NCBI GenBank assembly: GCA_940671915.1
Contig: CALNVZ010003426.1
Location: forward strand, 48,318,841 to 48,382,840
Direction of reading: 5' to 3'
Origin: Paracentrotus lividus
Lineage: Eukaryota; Echinodermata; Echinoidea; Camarodonta; Echinidae
DNA: 64,000 bases
Under the pieces are notes generated by a model. It saw only the letters and a list, made by a program, of their open reading frames with translations. It made no database searches and had not been told where the DNA came from. The position numbers and the translations under genes were made by a program. Below are positions 24,966 to 38,897 of this stretch, in pieces (within the stretch, counting starts at the first letter, position 1; the number at the start of each line of letters is the position of its first letter).

Positions 24966-27206
24966 CATTGCATCTATATCCACAGCACTCTCTGCGCTGC
25001 ATATACACACACTGGTGCATATATAATCCCAACTCAACATTGCAACCTAATGCAGAAGTGATTTTTTTTTTCTTCTTTTTTTGAAGGGAGGGGGGGAGGG
25101 TGTATGGTTGGATTGATCACATGTAGTTACAATAAATAATCTACTTTGTTCACTCTAAATGGAATCCAAACAGATGGGCAGAAATTTTTGAAAAAAATAT
25201 TGCCAAATGACTATCTGTGCATTATCTACAGTGGAGCATTAAGAGGTGCGGCGTCTTTATGCGCCAAATCATGGGTAATTTGGACAAATTTGTTTAGGTT
25301 TCCTGCCTCACTTGTCCTGTTACTATTCATAGTGCAGCATGAATTACCTTATTACAGACGGTCATCTCTTACTCATGTCCCGATTTCCTCTGTACGATCT
25401 GACTAAGCAATGTTCGCACTTCTTATAATCAGATTTTTGCTTTCTTTTTTCGGGATAGCTTTTCTTTTCTTGGTGTGTCACTCTATAGGATGATTCAGAA
25501 AAATGTGATGGGTAACTTCCCTCAGCCAACCCCCCCCCCCCCTCCAAAAAAAAGGAAAAGAAATACCATGTCATTCTAAATAGGGAATTCAAATGAAGGA
25601 TAGGTGGACTTTGCCCATTCTATTTTTTGTGTTATTAATCAGTTTATACGAAGACAATTTGAATTAGTTGGTATTAGAAAAAATGGGGATCAGATTTAGG
25701 CCTATATAATTCAACTTTAGTAAATTGGTAGATTTAAAATGTTTATCGATAAGATACATGTATGGTTAAGCTTTTAAGCAAGACTTATGAATACATCTTT
25801 TGTAGAATTCCACCCTAAAGTGAGCCAAGTTTAGTTATAGTATTCAAGGAAAATAAATGAATTCAACATCCCACTGGTTTCATTTGGCCTACATCATGTT
25901 GGCATGATCATACACCTTTAATCCTTTCTCATCAAAGCGGATGACATTGCAAGCTCTCTCCTCCGGTCGTAATTAAATTGCGTTTTGATCACGGCGCGAG
26001 CTGGTCATTACATGTACCAAGCCCTCTTATTCTGCATTGTCATGTCTGTTACCAAGGCTCGTCGTAATTTGAGCGCTGAAAATAAACCGCCCAGCCGCGT
26101 CGCATCAAACAGGGAGAGACAGGAATACTTTCTTTACCCCGTGATGATGACGATGGTTGTGTTTTTGATGTCGTTCAGGTAGCCAAGAGGCAGACAAGAA
26201 AATTATCTAGCGCATCCATATTTTAATATAACCTGTTCTTCCACCTCTATTTATATCACATTGGGGTCCTCCTACTCTTGCCCTAATGACAGGGGGAAAA
26301 AGCTGATGACATTTTGTTTTATTAAGAGGAAGATAATGTTTCATAAGTCTTGCTTCTCCACACAAATTCCAATAAGATTAAGATCCTATTGAACAAGCAA
26401 TCATTCTTTAGCACAAAGTGAAAGCTATTTTTCTTGTATTATATTTCAATTAAATTATCTGGGAATCAGAATATGCTCTATACATGGACTAAAGCTTATT
26501 ACAAAATCTCTTATGAATATGTAACAATTAATTCATAACATTTTCTTAAAAAGTTCCAAAATATAAACAATTAAAGATGGAGCAAAAAGGATCAACCGAA
26601 AACCTGAGATAATTCCTGGAGAAATAGGTGTTCCCTTGTTGCGCATGAGTTCATATGACTCTGATTGTATTATCATTGGGTGTACTTTATTCCAATTATT
26701 AAAGAGTACATCGTGAGTCAATGTCGCTTGAGGCTCAAATTTTTCGCTGTCATTGCTCCAACTCGAGCCAGGCTCCAATTAATACGATCATTCTTTTTCA
26801 CAGCACGGAAATAGATATCTGAAGTCATACTTTTTTATCCAACATCTGGCCACACCTGTCTGAGCCGTTTTGATTTGGGTATTTATGATGATTGTGCGTG
26901 AGTAAGACGGGTGGTCAGATTAACGAATCATCTCATTTGCATAGAATTATAAGGTGTCATTGTCACATGGAAGAGGAAATGATTATCTAGTCTTTGTCAC
27001 AGGCACATATTGTTTTACATTCAATTGTGAAATACAACGTGGTATCTGTTGTTGGATTAGTTGGGAGACTATCTAAGTTTTAGACAAGCTATACTTCAAA
27101 CCAAATTACCATTATCAATATAGAATTAACATTTATATTTTATACATTTGCTCTTCATTATTGTCTTATTAACCTTTATCCATTCCTCTTTTTTTCTGTC
27201 TTTCAG

Positions 27207-27330
27207 ACAAAGTTCGGTCAGCCAATGGAAGCGTCATCGTTCACTGTCTTGCAGGGATCTCGCGTTCTCCAACCGTAGCTATTGCCTTCATCATGCGATA
27301 CCTCAACATGAACGTGGACGAGGCTTACAA
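27207..27330 (+). CDS. DUSP16-like: DUSP8/16-like catalytic P-loop exon
   Basis: The exon runs from acceptor ctttcag to donor gtaagt. It contains the complete phosphatase signature HCLAGISRS, with the nucleophilic cysteine codon at 27245-27247 and the phosphate-binding arginine five residues further on. The following residues (PTVAIAFIMRYLNMNVDEAYK) are the helix that supports the active site. All essential residues are present, so the enzyme is expected to be active. Phase is 2 on both sides: GAC is completed from the previous exon and AAA by the next. Confidence 0.97.
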
Positions 27331-27456
27331 GTAAGTCTTTAAAAAAAAAAATTAAACAAATTATGTATAACTTGCTATCTTGTGACCTAAAAGTGCACCA
27401 GTGCCTAGTAAAGTTCTATAATAGTTACTGCTTGCTCTTTATTTTTGATCATTGTG

Positions 27457-27706
27457 TAAACTACTTCCTTCCAAAATAAACAGACAATTTACAAGAAGTA
27501 CATATACTTTCAATTAGATCAATTAAAAGTAATTATACATACTGTAGCTTACATTCGTTTTTGGTCATCTTCTAAACTAATTCCTTCAAAAAGAGAAAGG
27601 CAGCATACAAGATGTACTTCAATTAGATCAATTAAAAGTAATTATAGCTTACATTTGTTTTTGGTCATCTTCTAAACTAAGTCAAAAGAGGAAGACAGCA
27701 TGAAAG
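27457..27706 (+). repeat. Intronic tandem duplication, units of 116 and 100 bp plus a partial
   Basis: Units start with taaact at 27457, 27573 and 27673. They share aattagatcaattaaaag, gtaattat, agcttacatt and tttttggtcatcttc. The third is cut short. They lie in the last DUSP intron. Confidence 0.8.
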
Positions 27707-28165
27707 CTCGTGATGCAACGTGATGTAACAGAGATAGCTTGGGGGTCAGGAGGTCATATATTTAGAAGATGAGTCAGGGGTCGGATTGGTAGCCCCGGTA
27801 CAGGATTCGGGAGGAAATTGGTTAGGGATGTGAGGCAAGGTAGGGAAAGACGTAAGACTCGATAGGTGACAAGGTCAAATTCTAATGGAGTCTGTGTGGC
27901 TCTGTACAGTACTAGGCTGAATTTCTTAAATGGTCCCACCTATGGATATTTTTGTAAGCTGAATTATCAATTTTGTAGTTAAACCTGTCATTTACCAACA
28001 TTCAAAATGTAATATATTATGGGAAGCATTGAAAAGAAAAACATTGAGTATTATCCAAGATTTTTTTCCTATTAAAGTAGCTTAAATGTGCACATTTTAG
28101 TGCATTTCTATCATTATTGGTTTCCTCATAATAATCTCTGATTTCTCCCTTTTATTCACTTTCAG

Positions 28166-30083
28166 ATATGTCAAAGAGAAGAGGGCAACCATTTCTCCAA
28201 ACTTCAACTTCCTCGGCCAGCTCTTAGAGTATGAGAAGATCATTCGAACGAGGCAAGGCCGGCCTTCGACCCTTCAACCCTCGGGACCCCCCAAGGAGGA
28301 CGTGGAGCCTACAGAGAAGAAGGAAGAAGGTGCCTGTGCCAGCGAGCCTTGTAGTATGCTGACCTCACCGAAGGAAGAATCTGCCAAGGTCCCTTACGTT
28401 AAGAAGGGTCTAGAGGAATCCATGCTTCCCATGAAGCCTCATATCAGGAAACTCAGTTTAGAGAACCTTTCTTTGCCGTTGAAATGCTCGTACATGCCTG
28501 GCAAGGCAAGCCCCAGGCTGAGCAGGACTTTACCCCGCGTCACATTTGCCGATGCCCCCACCACACCTACCTCAGAGAACAAGTCGATCAAACGCTCGCT
28601 CAGCCGCGACGCCCTGACCGAAGTCGGCACGCAGACGCTTGTGACAGAGAAACGCTCCACGAGCCACCTCACGCTCGACTTGAAAGGTGCTCCTAGCAGG
28701 ACATTACAGAGACCCACCGGTCTCAACGTAAAGAAGACCGCTCTCTTGCTCGACTCACCAGGAGATTCAAAGAAGCCCCGATCCCTTTGCAATAGCCCTT
28801 CCGGTCTCCTTGAACAATTAGCCTGGGGTACGAGCCACCTCAGTGTACATTCACCAGAAGTTCGCAATAACAACCCTTTTGTGGAGGCATGTGCGAAGTT
28901 CCAGGCCCAGCAGACTGGTCTGAGCAGCAGTGTTCAGAGGTCCCACCCCGAGAACTCAAAAAGTAAAGTGGAGAGAACGAAGCTTAAGTTAGAAGGACTT
29001 GTCTCAAACTCTGAAACAATATGTGCAGAGGTTGAGGCTGCAGAGAACCTTCTCCCGGTTGCGTCCGGTTCATCGGTTCTCACTGCACCGGCTTCACCAT
29101 CAACCAGCAGAAGCCAGAGACACAAACATAGCGAAACATCCGTAGGGTTTCAGTTTGGACGCTCGCGAATAAACCACCCCGACCCTGGTTCAAGCAATGC
29201 AAGGGTCCCAAACTCTTCGGTAACAAAGGACCAACAAAAACCAAGTGCGCTGAAAAAACCTACCTTTGGACCTCAGAACTCACCACCCCCTATCCACCTA
29301 TCCTCTGCGCCCCTTGTTAGCGGGGGAAACGTTTCAAACCCCTTCTTCTCCCGTCAAAGCAGTGGACAATCTGTAACCAGTGACCTCAGTCTTAGTAGCG
29401 TAGCCTCCCCTGCTGTTGATTCTAGTGCCAGTTCATGGATGACCCCTCATGGTTCAGTAAGCTCAGGAATCTCTCCAGATATCAACCTAAGTTCAGCTGC
29501 TAGCAGTGCCTGCAGCAGCGCAAACCTAAAACCAGACTCTAATCAGAAATCCAAGGGTTCAACTGACATGGAGACACCTCAGGTACTTCCATCAGGTTGG
29601 AACCCTTTCTCATTCCCTCAGGCCAAAGCCGACGATAGCCCCAGCAGCCGTGGTGACAACATCGTCTGGCAAAAGCGTAAGGAGTCTGAGAACAGCATTG
29701 AAGAATCCGCTGGACAATCCCAGAGAATTCATCAATCCCCCACAACAGCGATGGATCGTGTTGCGACTTACATCACTAAATGTAATTTCGGGTCTCCGGA
29801 CGTTAGCGACTCAGATTCATCGGAGCCCTCACATCCCCATAAGAAGAAGTGCAATAACAAGAGACGCCCCAAGCTCCACCCCAGCGTTCGTAGCCAATCT
29901 TGCGAAGAGATTGGCTCATGTTCGCGGGAGGTCGTCACATCGGAGATCGTCGTCAGTGCACGGCGGGAGATTCTTGAGTACGGTCGGTCGGCGCTGGACC
30001 AGGACGAGGAAGACTTTGACACGAGGTCACTCAGCAGTCAAAGGTCGTTGAGCAGTAGTTGCGAGATGATCGAGGTTTCATGA
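28166..30083 (+). CDS. DUSP16-like: DUSP8/16-like last coding exon: end of catalytic domain and long tail
   Basis: The exon begins after ttcactttcag and reads open for about 638 codons to TGA at 30081-30083. The first 35 or so residues (YVKEKRATISPNFNFLGQLL, then EYEK) finish the phosphatase domain. The remaining roughly 600 residues are a low-complexity tail rich in Ser, Pro and basic residues, with possible phosphorylation clusters (RKLSLENLSLP, KKCNNKRRPK, RSQSCEEI). The protein ends SQRSLSSSCEMIEVS, which resembles the end of human DUSP16 as I recall it (SFSGSMEIIEVS). This supports assignment to DUSP16 or the DUSP8/16 ancestor rather than other MKPs, which lack the tail. In vertebrates the tail influences location and stability. 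The exon's GC content is clearly higher than that of the surrounding introns. Confidence 0.95.
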
Positions 30084-32340
30084 CAGTCACTGCGAGAGAC
30101 TCTGGTTCCGTGTACATTGTGCGTTATTTCTTGAGTTGTTCAAACACTATACAGGCTGCCTCCTATAACAGCAACTTAACAGAAATTATTCTAAAAATAA
30201 CATAAAGAGGAGAAATAGATCTGTCATTCTAAAGTTAACCTGGTATTTCAAAGTGTATGTGGGTAATTATATTAGTTGGTAATTCTAAATCGGTGTGGGT
30301 GCCCTAGATTTTTGACAATAAATAGCATAATATGAGAATTAAGGTAGACTATTTTTTAATGACAGTGGAAAATGTGGAAAAAAAACTTGTTTGTGACAAT
30401 TGGTGTGATTGAGGTATTAACTGAATGACATGGATAATTCCTGTCTTGATAATAGTTTTTATTGGTCTTGGTTTTTTTTTTCTGTAACAGATATGGATGT
30501 AGTAATTGATGAACGATGTGTAACATGAACTTATTGGTGGCGTGTTTTTCTCTCTAGCGCTCTGAAGCAGGTGGACAACCTGTCGTAGAACAAGTCTTTG
30601 GTAGGCGTAGGGTTAAACTGTAATTTTGTAAGGTCTGGTGTAATGCATCTAATGTCGTTATCATATAATCGTAAGTTTGAATTAGAGAGCGAAGATCTCC
30701 CGGTGAGATTATCATGCTCTTTATTCACTTGACAAATCTATATATTATATTACTACCCATGTGCCGTGTGCAATCATTATTAAAATTTACTTGTGGTAAA
30801 GTTACGAAGTCAGAACAAACATATAACCACAAAGTTATTTTGTCACAATATACAAAATATATATATTCTATATTCATAACTATTCATTACATATTTTGAA
30901 GTATTTTTGTTGTTCTTTTGAATGGTCAAAGTCGTGGAAGAGTGATGATGAAACAGTGTCTAGCTAAGCGAAGAAAAGTTTGTTGTCTTTTTTTTGATCG
31001 ACTCATTTGTTGCATTTAAATTTGGATATGGTATGATATGCCACCTACATGTATCCTCACAAAGTTTTGTGTTTCTGTTTTAATGTTTAGTTGTAGCACA
31101 GTCAGTGATAGTGAAGTGTTTTGTTTGCACAGTACAAAAGGACAAAAAGTGCATTGGTTGACAATCTTTGTTTTCTTTTTTAAATATTGTTTTCTCTTGT
31201 TTGATGTACAATGTAAGTGGAAAATATGGTTGGTATGCAAGTAAGATAAGCGTGATGCTTTGGTACAATGTTCGATGAAACACATTTCATTTCCTTTTTT
31301 TTCTCTCTCATTTTATCCATTTGACAACATCTCACAACTTTTCCACAAAACATGGAAAATTCTTGATAATTTCACAGTCTCAGGACCAAGAACAAGCTGA
31401 CAACTAGTGCCTTTTTCCACTTTCTTCTAAAGAGTTGTGAAAGATTGGAACCAAATGGCTTCAGCTTATTATTTTCATGATCATTCATGAGAAATTTACT
31501 TTAAAATGCTCTTGTGATGTTCTCAAAACCTTTATTTTTTAAAACTCAAGACATTCTCATAAACAATTACCTCGTATTTCATCCTGCTTTTTGAATGCGC
31601 TTGAAAACAATGCTATTTTGTTTACAAAAGGTTCTTTGATTAAAGACAAGTCAATCACATTCAGTGAATTAACTCAGAATGGGATTTTTAAGGGCAGCAT
31701 GTACACTTAATTACACTTTATAGGGTCATTGGACTATCCAACTTATCTCAAAATCATTGAAACTTAACACATTTCTGCAATGAATCTCTTAATTAAGAGT
31801 ACAAAATGCAAGCTACAGTTACAACACCTCAAGATGAGTGTAAATTCAACATTGTTAATACAAAATGACAGACTCTTGAAAACGTACAGTGTACATAATA
31901 AACATACCATTATATGAGTCTATTTTCATAACACCTGATACTTGACTAGTGTTGGGGAAAACAAATGCATGCTGAATTTCCAAAATATTTGACGAAAGAA
32001 ATAAAGGAGTAGCCCTCCTCAAATCATTGCTGTATACATTCGTAAAATCAAATTAGAGATTCATATTCCTGACTCTTCTTTGATTTATTTGCTATTTAAT
32101 TTTTGGTACTGTCTTTTTTGACAAATCTATTTAAATTTCATATGTTTGTGGACTCTGTAGTATATATACATTTGTTCTGCCAAAATAATGCAAAATATAG
32201 CTTTGCAATTCAATGTCTTTTTTTGTATGCATGTCTTAAATGTTTCGATATGAACATTTTGTTTTATATGAAAAAGAGAATATTAAATACAGTGATGGTG
32301 ATATATTATAATAAGTTTCTTATGAGTGAATTCTAGCTCT
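30084..32340 (+). other. Likely 3' UTR and downstream flank of the DUSP gene
   Basis: AT-rich sequence without a recognisable coding region follows the DUSP stop. The first canonical AATAAA lies at about 30317-30322, roughly 235 bases after the stop. Further A-rich signals occur later, so a longer 3' UTR is possible. The true end cannot be set from sequence alone. Confidence 0.4.
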
Positions 32341-32736
32341 TTAACTTGTGTATGTTTTGGAGAAATGGGTGTTTGTCTGTTTGAACGTTTATGTTTCTTC
32401 TATCTTTTCTGTATCTGAATCTAGACTTGATCCTCTTTTTTTTTTCTTTTTCTGTTTTCTTGCCTTGTATTTTCTCTCTATCTCTTATTCTTTCTTTGTA
32501 CCTCCTATGTTTTAAGACAATACACAGCTTGAAAAATAATTGTGAGACCAAATCATATGGGAGCCTCATATGATTTAGTCTGATAATTATTTCTTAAGCT
32601 GTATAATATAATGTGACAAGATAATGAAATAGAATGTGCTTTGGGGTGAAAGTTGATGTGAATATTTCTCACCTTTCCTTTTTTCTCTAACTTATCTCTT
32701 TTTATTGCTCACCATCTCTCTATATCTCTCTCTACT

Positions 32737-32867
<131 letters not shown>

Positions 32868-32999
32868 ATTTACTTGTACCATACTATCCATTTCAATCTA
32901 CAGCTTTGGGGAGAATTATTAGACCCCTAAAAAATTTGAGACCAAGCTCTTTTTCAATTTTCAAGGGTTTAAATTTTTTTTTAAACTTTGGACTGATAT

Positions 33000-35900
33000 C
33001 AGACAGGGTACAGGAACACAAGCCAGTCAACGAGTGAAAACTCTTGAATTCTCGAAGCAATAATAGGCTGTAATGAAAGAGAGAAGAAACCCTTATGAAA
33101 AAAGGCTTGTTGACGTCTAATAAGTTTTGCCCGAACTATATATACTTATTCATCTTTCTACCTACGTATCAATCAATCTATTTATATCATTATATATATA
33201 TATATCCCTCTGCCTATCTTCTGGAGACGGTTGTGTAAGATGTTCGATGAAAGCCCTAAATGGTTAAATGAAATTCTACTCCTCCCTTTTGATATGGTTA
33301 ATTAATACTCGGCTTTCACACAAATTAATTTATCAACCCATTTCACTTCATAATATCTATTAAGAAATCCCTCCCAAGCTTTCCAGGCTGGTTGATTGTA
33401 GGCCTTAACTCTTTCTCTGCCGGTGATGCAACACTGTACATATTCTACATACAGATCCAATAGAACGGTATTTCAACTGACAATGAGTTAATGTCCCCAG
33501 ACCACCCTGTATTAATACAGGGATATGTAGACGTAACTCAGTTAACCCTTTCCCTCGAAAGCTTATTCTAGCCTAGCCTTGTTCCAAACTCCATGCCATT
33601 TTTCTGTTTGAACCTTCTTCTCAAAGTGCAACTGAAAAAGCTAGAAGAACCAAAACACAGAATTTTAACTATCAAATGAAAATTTTATAATTGATAATAG
33701 CTTCAGTTATATTTTCTTTTTTGACATGTATTTTATTATTAATGAAAATTTTTGTGATTTTTAGAGAAAATTGGTAACATTTCCAGAAGTCTGAAGCCAG
33801 GCTAAAAGCGCAGAGGAAATCAAGTTCCATTGATGACTAAGGTTAGCTCCTTGATGCATTTATTAACGTGACTGTCCTAGCAAATTATGCCTTGCTACGC
33901 CTCCTTCTTAAACTTCTTAACTTTGATTTAAGGAGCTCTCTGCAGGCTCTTAATGAAATCTGTCAACAATGACCTTCCTCTTTGTAGTTTAGTGCTAAAA
34001 CGACATAAAGTCTGTGTTGCATTGTATTGTTAACATCTTTTTGGCCCTCAACGGACCGTTTTTAGTTGACCCATCCCACTTTTAATTTCATCAAGAGTTC
34101 GGAAACGCGCCTGACCTAGAATAAGTTGCTTGAGGTTTTAGAGGCCTAAACTTTACCATTCTTGAAAAGCTTTATATATTCCTCTCTATTATAACACAAG
34201 CACCTGCCTAATCAATAACCTGTATAGGAAGGTCTTCATTTTGGGCTCCCCCTGAATAACTTTTCTCACTAAAATATATTAAAAGAATATGTTCAGTATG
34301 AAAATAATAAAACTGGATAATATTTATAAAGCACAATATATCCATCTTAGGGTTTCTAAGTGCTTTAGTGTTAACTAGTATCATTGTTAATGATATTAAA
34401 TCATGCAATAGTAACAGCCTGCCTATAACAACTGATCAGGCCAGATTTAAGTTTTCTTAATTGATTTTTCTTCAGTGTTGGCAACATTAAGTCTCTTCCT
34501 TTATACATTTGACCGTGTTATTCATCCTTCTTTTCTTTTCTCTTTCAAATCTTAATTTGAATCTTGACAATAATTTCCTAAACTGTGCCTATAACAATGT
34601 TCTGTCTCCCTATGTTTATGTGTGATGTCATAACTATGTCCCCTCTTACTTTCCTTATACCCTCTCTTTGATCATTCATTCCTACTCCCTAACTTTTTTC
34701 ATTGAAATCTCTTTCTGCATGCATTTAGTATGTTGTACGTGAGTGAATGCTGATGGATTGTTCTACGCCTTAAGTTGTTTTATTTTTAATGAAATATTAC
34801 AGAGTCCTCAAACAAACAATTGATATATCAACCCAAAACGCCATCTTCTGAGTGCCAAAGTGGTATTAAATATAACTTCATGAAAGTTACTGCCCTTGTA
34901 GCTCTCAACCAATCATAACTACGGTAACAAACTCGTAAACAACTGAACAATATGAAAATTAAAATGATATGTAAACATATACATGTATCTTTAGTTTATG
35001 TTGTACATGCTGCCCATACATTACCACAATACTATAATTATTATACCACAATATGATATAGAATACTAATATGGAATAGTATATGATTCTATAGCATAAT
35101 GTACAATAATATACAGTATAATATACACCACTGTACTTGACGACAGAAGAATTAAAGGGTTAATTGAAATGGGAAGAAAAAATGCCAAAGCTGTTGGGAC
35201 CTAATGAGAACAGACAGAAAAAGGAAGTGTTGCAGGCCGCAAGTCAACCATGTTCCTATGCGGAAGACGGCCAAGAAAACTCTGAAAGATGAGTCATTTT
35301 CTTCCCTCCCTCAAGTCTCGCTGCTTCATCTTTACCCCCCTTTCACGCCCCCTGCTTTTACTTCTCTCACCCCCTTCCTTTCTGATTTTATCTCCCCCTC
35401 CCCCCCCCCCCCCCATTTTCCCCAAGAGGATTGTACTCTGTCCTGGTTTACAGATAATGGTGTCAAGACTTTCATGTTTCAATGTTTTGATTGAATCATG
35501 AATTGCGCATGTTTGATACCCCCCCCCCAAACTTACGACCTCATTTCCCAATGGAAAATTGGGCTACCCCCTAATCTTAAAATCTTCCAAACCTAATGTT
35601 TAGCATTTCCTCTCCCTTGTGGAGAAAAGATAAGGATCCACAACTCCTTTTCTCTCCTCCCCTTTCCTTGGTTGTTAATTGTTACCACGGCAACTCACCA
35701 CTTCTAGACAACTTTCCTGTGGATCATAAAGGTCTTTTCAGCCCCAAATAAAAGTTTAAAGAAAAAGACAGGATCTGAGCTATACTGGCATGTCCTGTTT
35801 AATGACATACATATTTGAACTTAAATACTCATTGTGACTAAAACGGAATCCAAAACGGGTGCAATAGCAGCCAGGCTATATACAAGCATTGGTCTCGGTG

Positions 35901-36170
35901 ATATGTCAGTTTTACCTCTTGTAATGCAATAACCCCCCCCCCATCTTGGCCTCTTAAGTCCTCCACTTCCCCTATTCTGCCCCCTCATTTTGCTTTCCCT
36001 ATTATGTTCATGTTACAATATCCAACCCACACACACGCACACTAACGTACACACACGCACCCACAAAAAATTGAACCCTACATGTGTTGTATCGATACTT
36101 TTTGAAACTTTTCAGTAACTTTATTTTTTAATGGGACTTTTTTTAAAGGCATATAACCGATTTACACATT
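33000..36170. other. Intergenic AT-rich stretch
   Basis: No coding exon was recognised. It contains an 18-bp palindrome (33505-33522), pyrimidine-rich and C-run sequence at 35290-35420, and an (AC)-rich patch at 36030-36060. Confidence 0.5.
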
Positions 36171-36178
36171 CATACATA

Positions 36179-36365
36179 CAGTCTACTCCCATTATAACGA
36201 GGAAATATAGAACAACATTTTGTTACATAACAGGCAGTTCTCTTGGCCCAATTTCAAGCATGTACACAGGTCTCTTATGTTTATCTGTGTTCAATTTAAC
36301 AAGATTTCATTTCAACGAGGTAGTTCGCTTGGTCCTAAGCACCTCATTATAATAGGGGTGGACTG
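36179..36365. mobile_element. pogo/Tigger-like MITE, 187 bp
   Basis: The ends CAGTCTACTCCCATTATAAC and its inverse (..ATAATAGGGGTGGACTG) form terminal inverted repeats of about 25 bp. The element is flanked on both sides by TA (36177-36178 and 36366-36367), the target duplication of the Tc1/mariner/pogo superfamily. The CAGTC..TATAACGA-type end is typical of pogo-like elements. No transposase is present. Confidence 0.85.
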
Positions 36366-37050
36366 TAACACAATATATGTGTAAGTGAAGACAGAAAAGC
36401 ATGCCTTTTCATGTACCACTAATCTACTACTGCCAACTTAATATCTACCTTTACAAAGTCACTATTTACATATCACCACAATTCAACAGAATTTTCCTGT
36501 TTCATCAGACACCAGTGCATACAAATTGATAATGTTTTTAAGTAAAGTGAAGATTTGGTTTTTTTTCCACAATATTGATACCCTTTATGTAAAAAACAAA
36601 ACAAAAAAACAATGTACATGTAATATCAAGGTACATAGTAAGCATATATAGGTTTTGATACTCAGGTATTTGTATACATTTCCTATCTTTGTCTGTCATT
36701 TTTCTGTGTAATTGCTCTTTTTTTTTCTAATTTGTCACGTCAATGGATGTTATTACTGAATTTATTTATGTGTAAATGATGATTTGACAATTATTTTGGC
36801 AATGTTTATTTCTTTAAGGACTCAGGCTATTTAATTGTTAAATTCAGTTTTGAATATATGTCAAAATCACTTGTAGCATATTTCATCATATCAACCTAAT
36901 GCACTATAGTAGTACTAAAAAGATATGTGGAAATTATGGTTTGTTTGATTAAAACATATAATTCATTTTGAGTGTATATTATGTTTTAGAAAAGGTTGTT
37001 TTCAAAGTAATGAATGCATAAATGATGACAAATGATTATTACATGTAATT

Positions 37051-37199
37051 CAGTGGCGGATCCAGGCAGTGGCACAGGAGACACCTCCCGCTCCCAATCG
37101 TTTGAAAACACTCATTGATTATACTGACCGGTGAAAATCAGAATTTTTCGGAGCCCCTCCCCCCCCCCTTTTTTTTTTCAAATCCTGGATCTGCCACTG
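37051..37199. mobile_element. Short inverted-repeat element with CAGTGGCGGATCCAGG ends
   Basis: CAGTGGCGGATCCAGG at the left and an inverse CCTGGATCTGCCACTG at the right bound 149 bases that include a C and T run. The same end is seen as a fragment near 61755-61770 (ctagatccgctagtgg). The family is known to me only as a common animal repeat end; the superfamily is not assigned. Confidence 0.75.
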
Positions 37200-37222
37200 T
37201 GCGATTGTTAACACTGGAGTAT

Positions 37223-37545
37223 GTATCAAATAAAATGGTACAAGTGGGGGGGGGGGATATTTTGGTATTGACTTATCACAAATTTGATAATTTGATTTTG
37301 TAAAAGTCAAGATTAGAACATTTCTGGCACGTACACAGTTCCACAGACAAGTTCAGGTGGAAAATGAATTTTCCTTGGTGATAGAAAATTTATCAGGCTT
37401 ACTTCCAGATTTACAGCACAAAATGAGATTTAAAACAAATGCAGGAGAGAGTTTGTTCACCGTAATGTCGTGAATGATCGTCGTAGTATATAACAACAAC
37501 AACAAATGTTTTCCACTTGTACCGTTTTATTTGAAACACACTGTG
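37223..37545. repeat. Inverted copies of a ccacttgtacc repeat
   Basis: A unit reading ccacttgtaccNttttatttgaNaca lies at about 37511-37541 and, inverted, at 37223-37247. A third copy is at 48083-48115 in a TMEM19 intron. The family is not recognised. Confidence 0.6.
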
Positions 37546-37659
37546 TATATCTAGTACAACCAATCTGTATTAAGGAGGATAAAAGATTTGTTCAAAAAAA
37601 TATAAAAGTATATTGTGTCAGAGGTATATTAAAAAAAAGTATGTTAATGATTAGGCAAA

Positions 37660-38895
37660 GAAAGTGGTAGAGAGAGAGAGAGAGAAAGAGAAATTGAAAA
37701 TGTTATATAACGTTATACTTGCATTCCAGTGTGTCATTGTAAAGTGATTATTATATAAATGAAAAAAGAAAAATGAGATATTTGATATTGATTGTTGATT
37801 ATAATTGAGTGAATTGTGAGTTAGAGAGAAAACTTTTCAAAAAGTGAGTATTTTGTTTTTCTTGTTGGATTGTTGTCACATTTATTTGTAGTGCATATTT
37901 ACTATCTTGGTTTACAATCTAATAAATGCACAAAATAAGCTTTGAGAAGAAATAGTTTCTTTGGTTTTATCAGTATTCAGAAAATGTTGAATTCTCAATA
38001 TTAACAGAGCTTGCATTTTGTATTAGATTTACTTTTTTCCCTAAACTATTCAATTTCAATTTTCTTTGAATGTGTGAAATACGATAAAGCACTAATGCGG
38101 AAAAAAATGGAAAGTATACAAAAATATTGAGATATATTATGTATGATGGTAAGCTTTAAATGTTATTTGTGAAGAAAAAGTGATGAGGGGCGAAGTACAA
38201 TTAAAATATTTTTCACTTATAAAACAAAATATGGAAAGTATTGAGCCAGTACCTATAGGAATCTAGAGCTATGCAGAATAGTATCTTTCATGATAGTAAT
38301 TTACAGACAGAAAAAAAAAAGTATTACAAATAATTAGATGCCTTGTGAATGTTAAATTGGTGTGAGAATAATTATAAAAGAAAAATAAAAAATATTGATA
38401 GAATATATTTCATTAGTGGACACATACAGTGTACAGTGCATTTATATTGATGGGTATATATATATATCATAATTGTGAAGCAGGAATTTTGAATGAGTAT
38501 CAGCATTATCACTAGTAAACAAGTGACATATATGACAGAGTTTATGCATTTATATTATGCCATGTTGTAAGAGTCGAATGGGTTTCCTCAGGTGCAGTCA
38601 TTGTGTTAATACTCAAGTCCAGATGTAGGGATTTAATGTGCTGGTGTAGATGATATGTGTGTACTAGTGATTGCTACAAAATTGAAAAAATGGAAGTCAC
38701 AAATGACTACTACTCAGTTTGACCAAACTGATAATGAGCATGTACTTTATAAGCACTTATCAAAATCATTCCAGGGTTCGTAACACAAAGGTTTGCTATG
38801 TCCTGTCAAGATCTGTATTTGATTTTCCAACCAATTAGAACGGTTCTTTCAAATATGCAATCGATCACAAACCCTTGTATTGTAGAGCTCTGTGC
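37660..38895. other. AT-rich intergenic stretch
   Basis: A short GA run (37672-37685) and A/T homopolymers are seen, but no exon or element ends. Confidence 0.5.
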
Positions 38896-38897
38896 CC

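Noticed and set aside
28439-28873. 144-codon - strand frame opposite the DUSP last exon
   Set aside because: It is a shadow of the strongly supported + strand coding exon.
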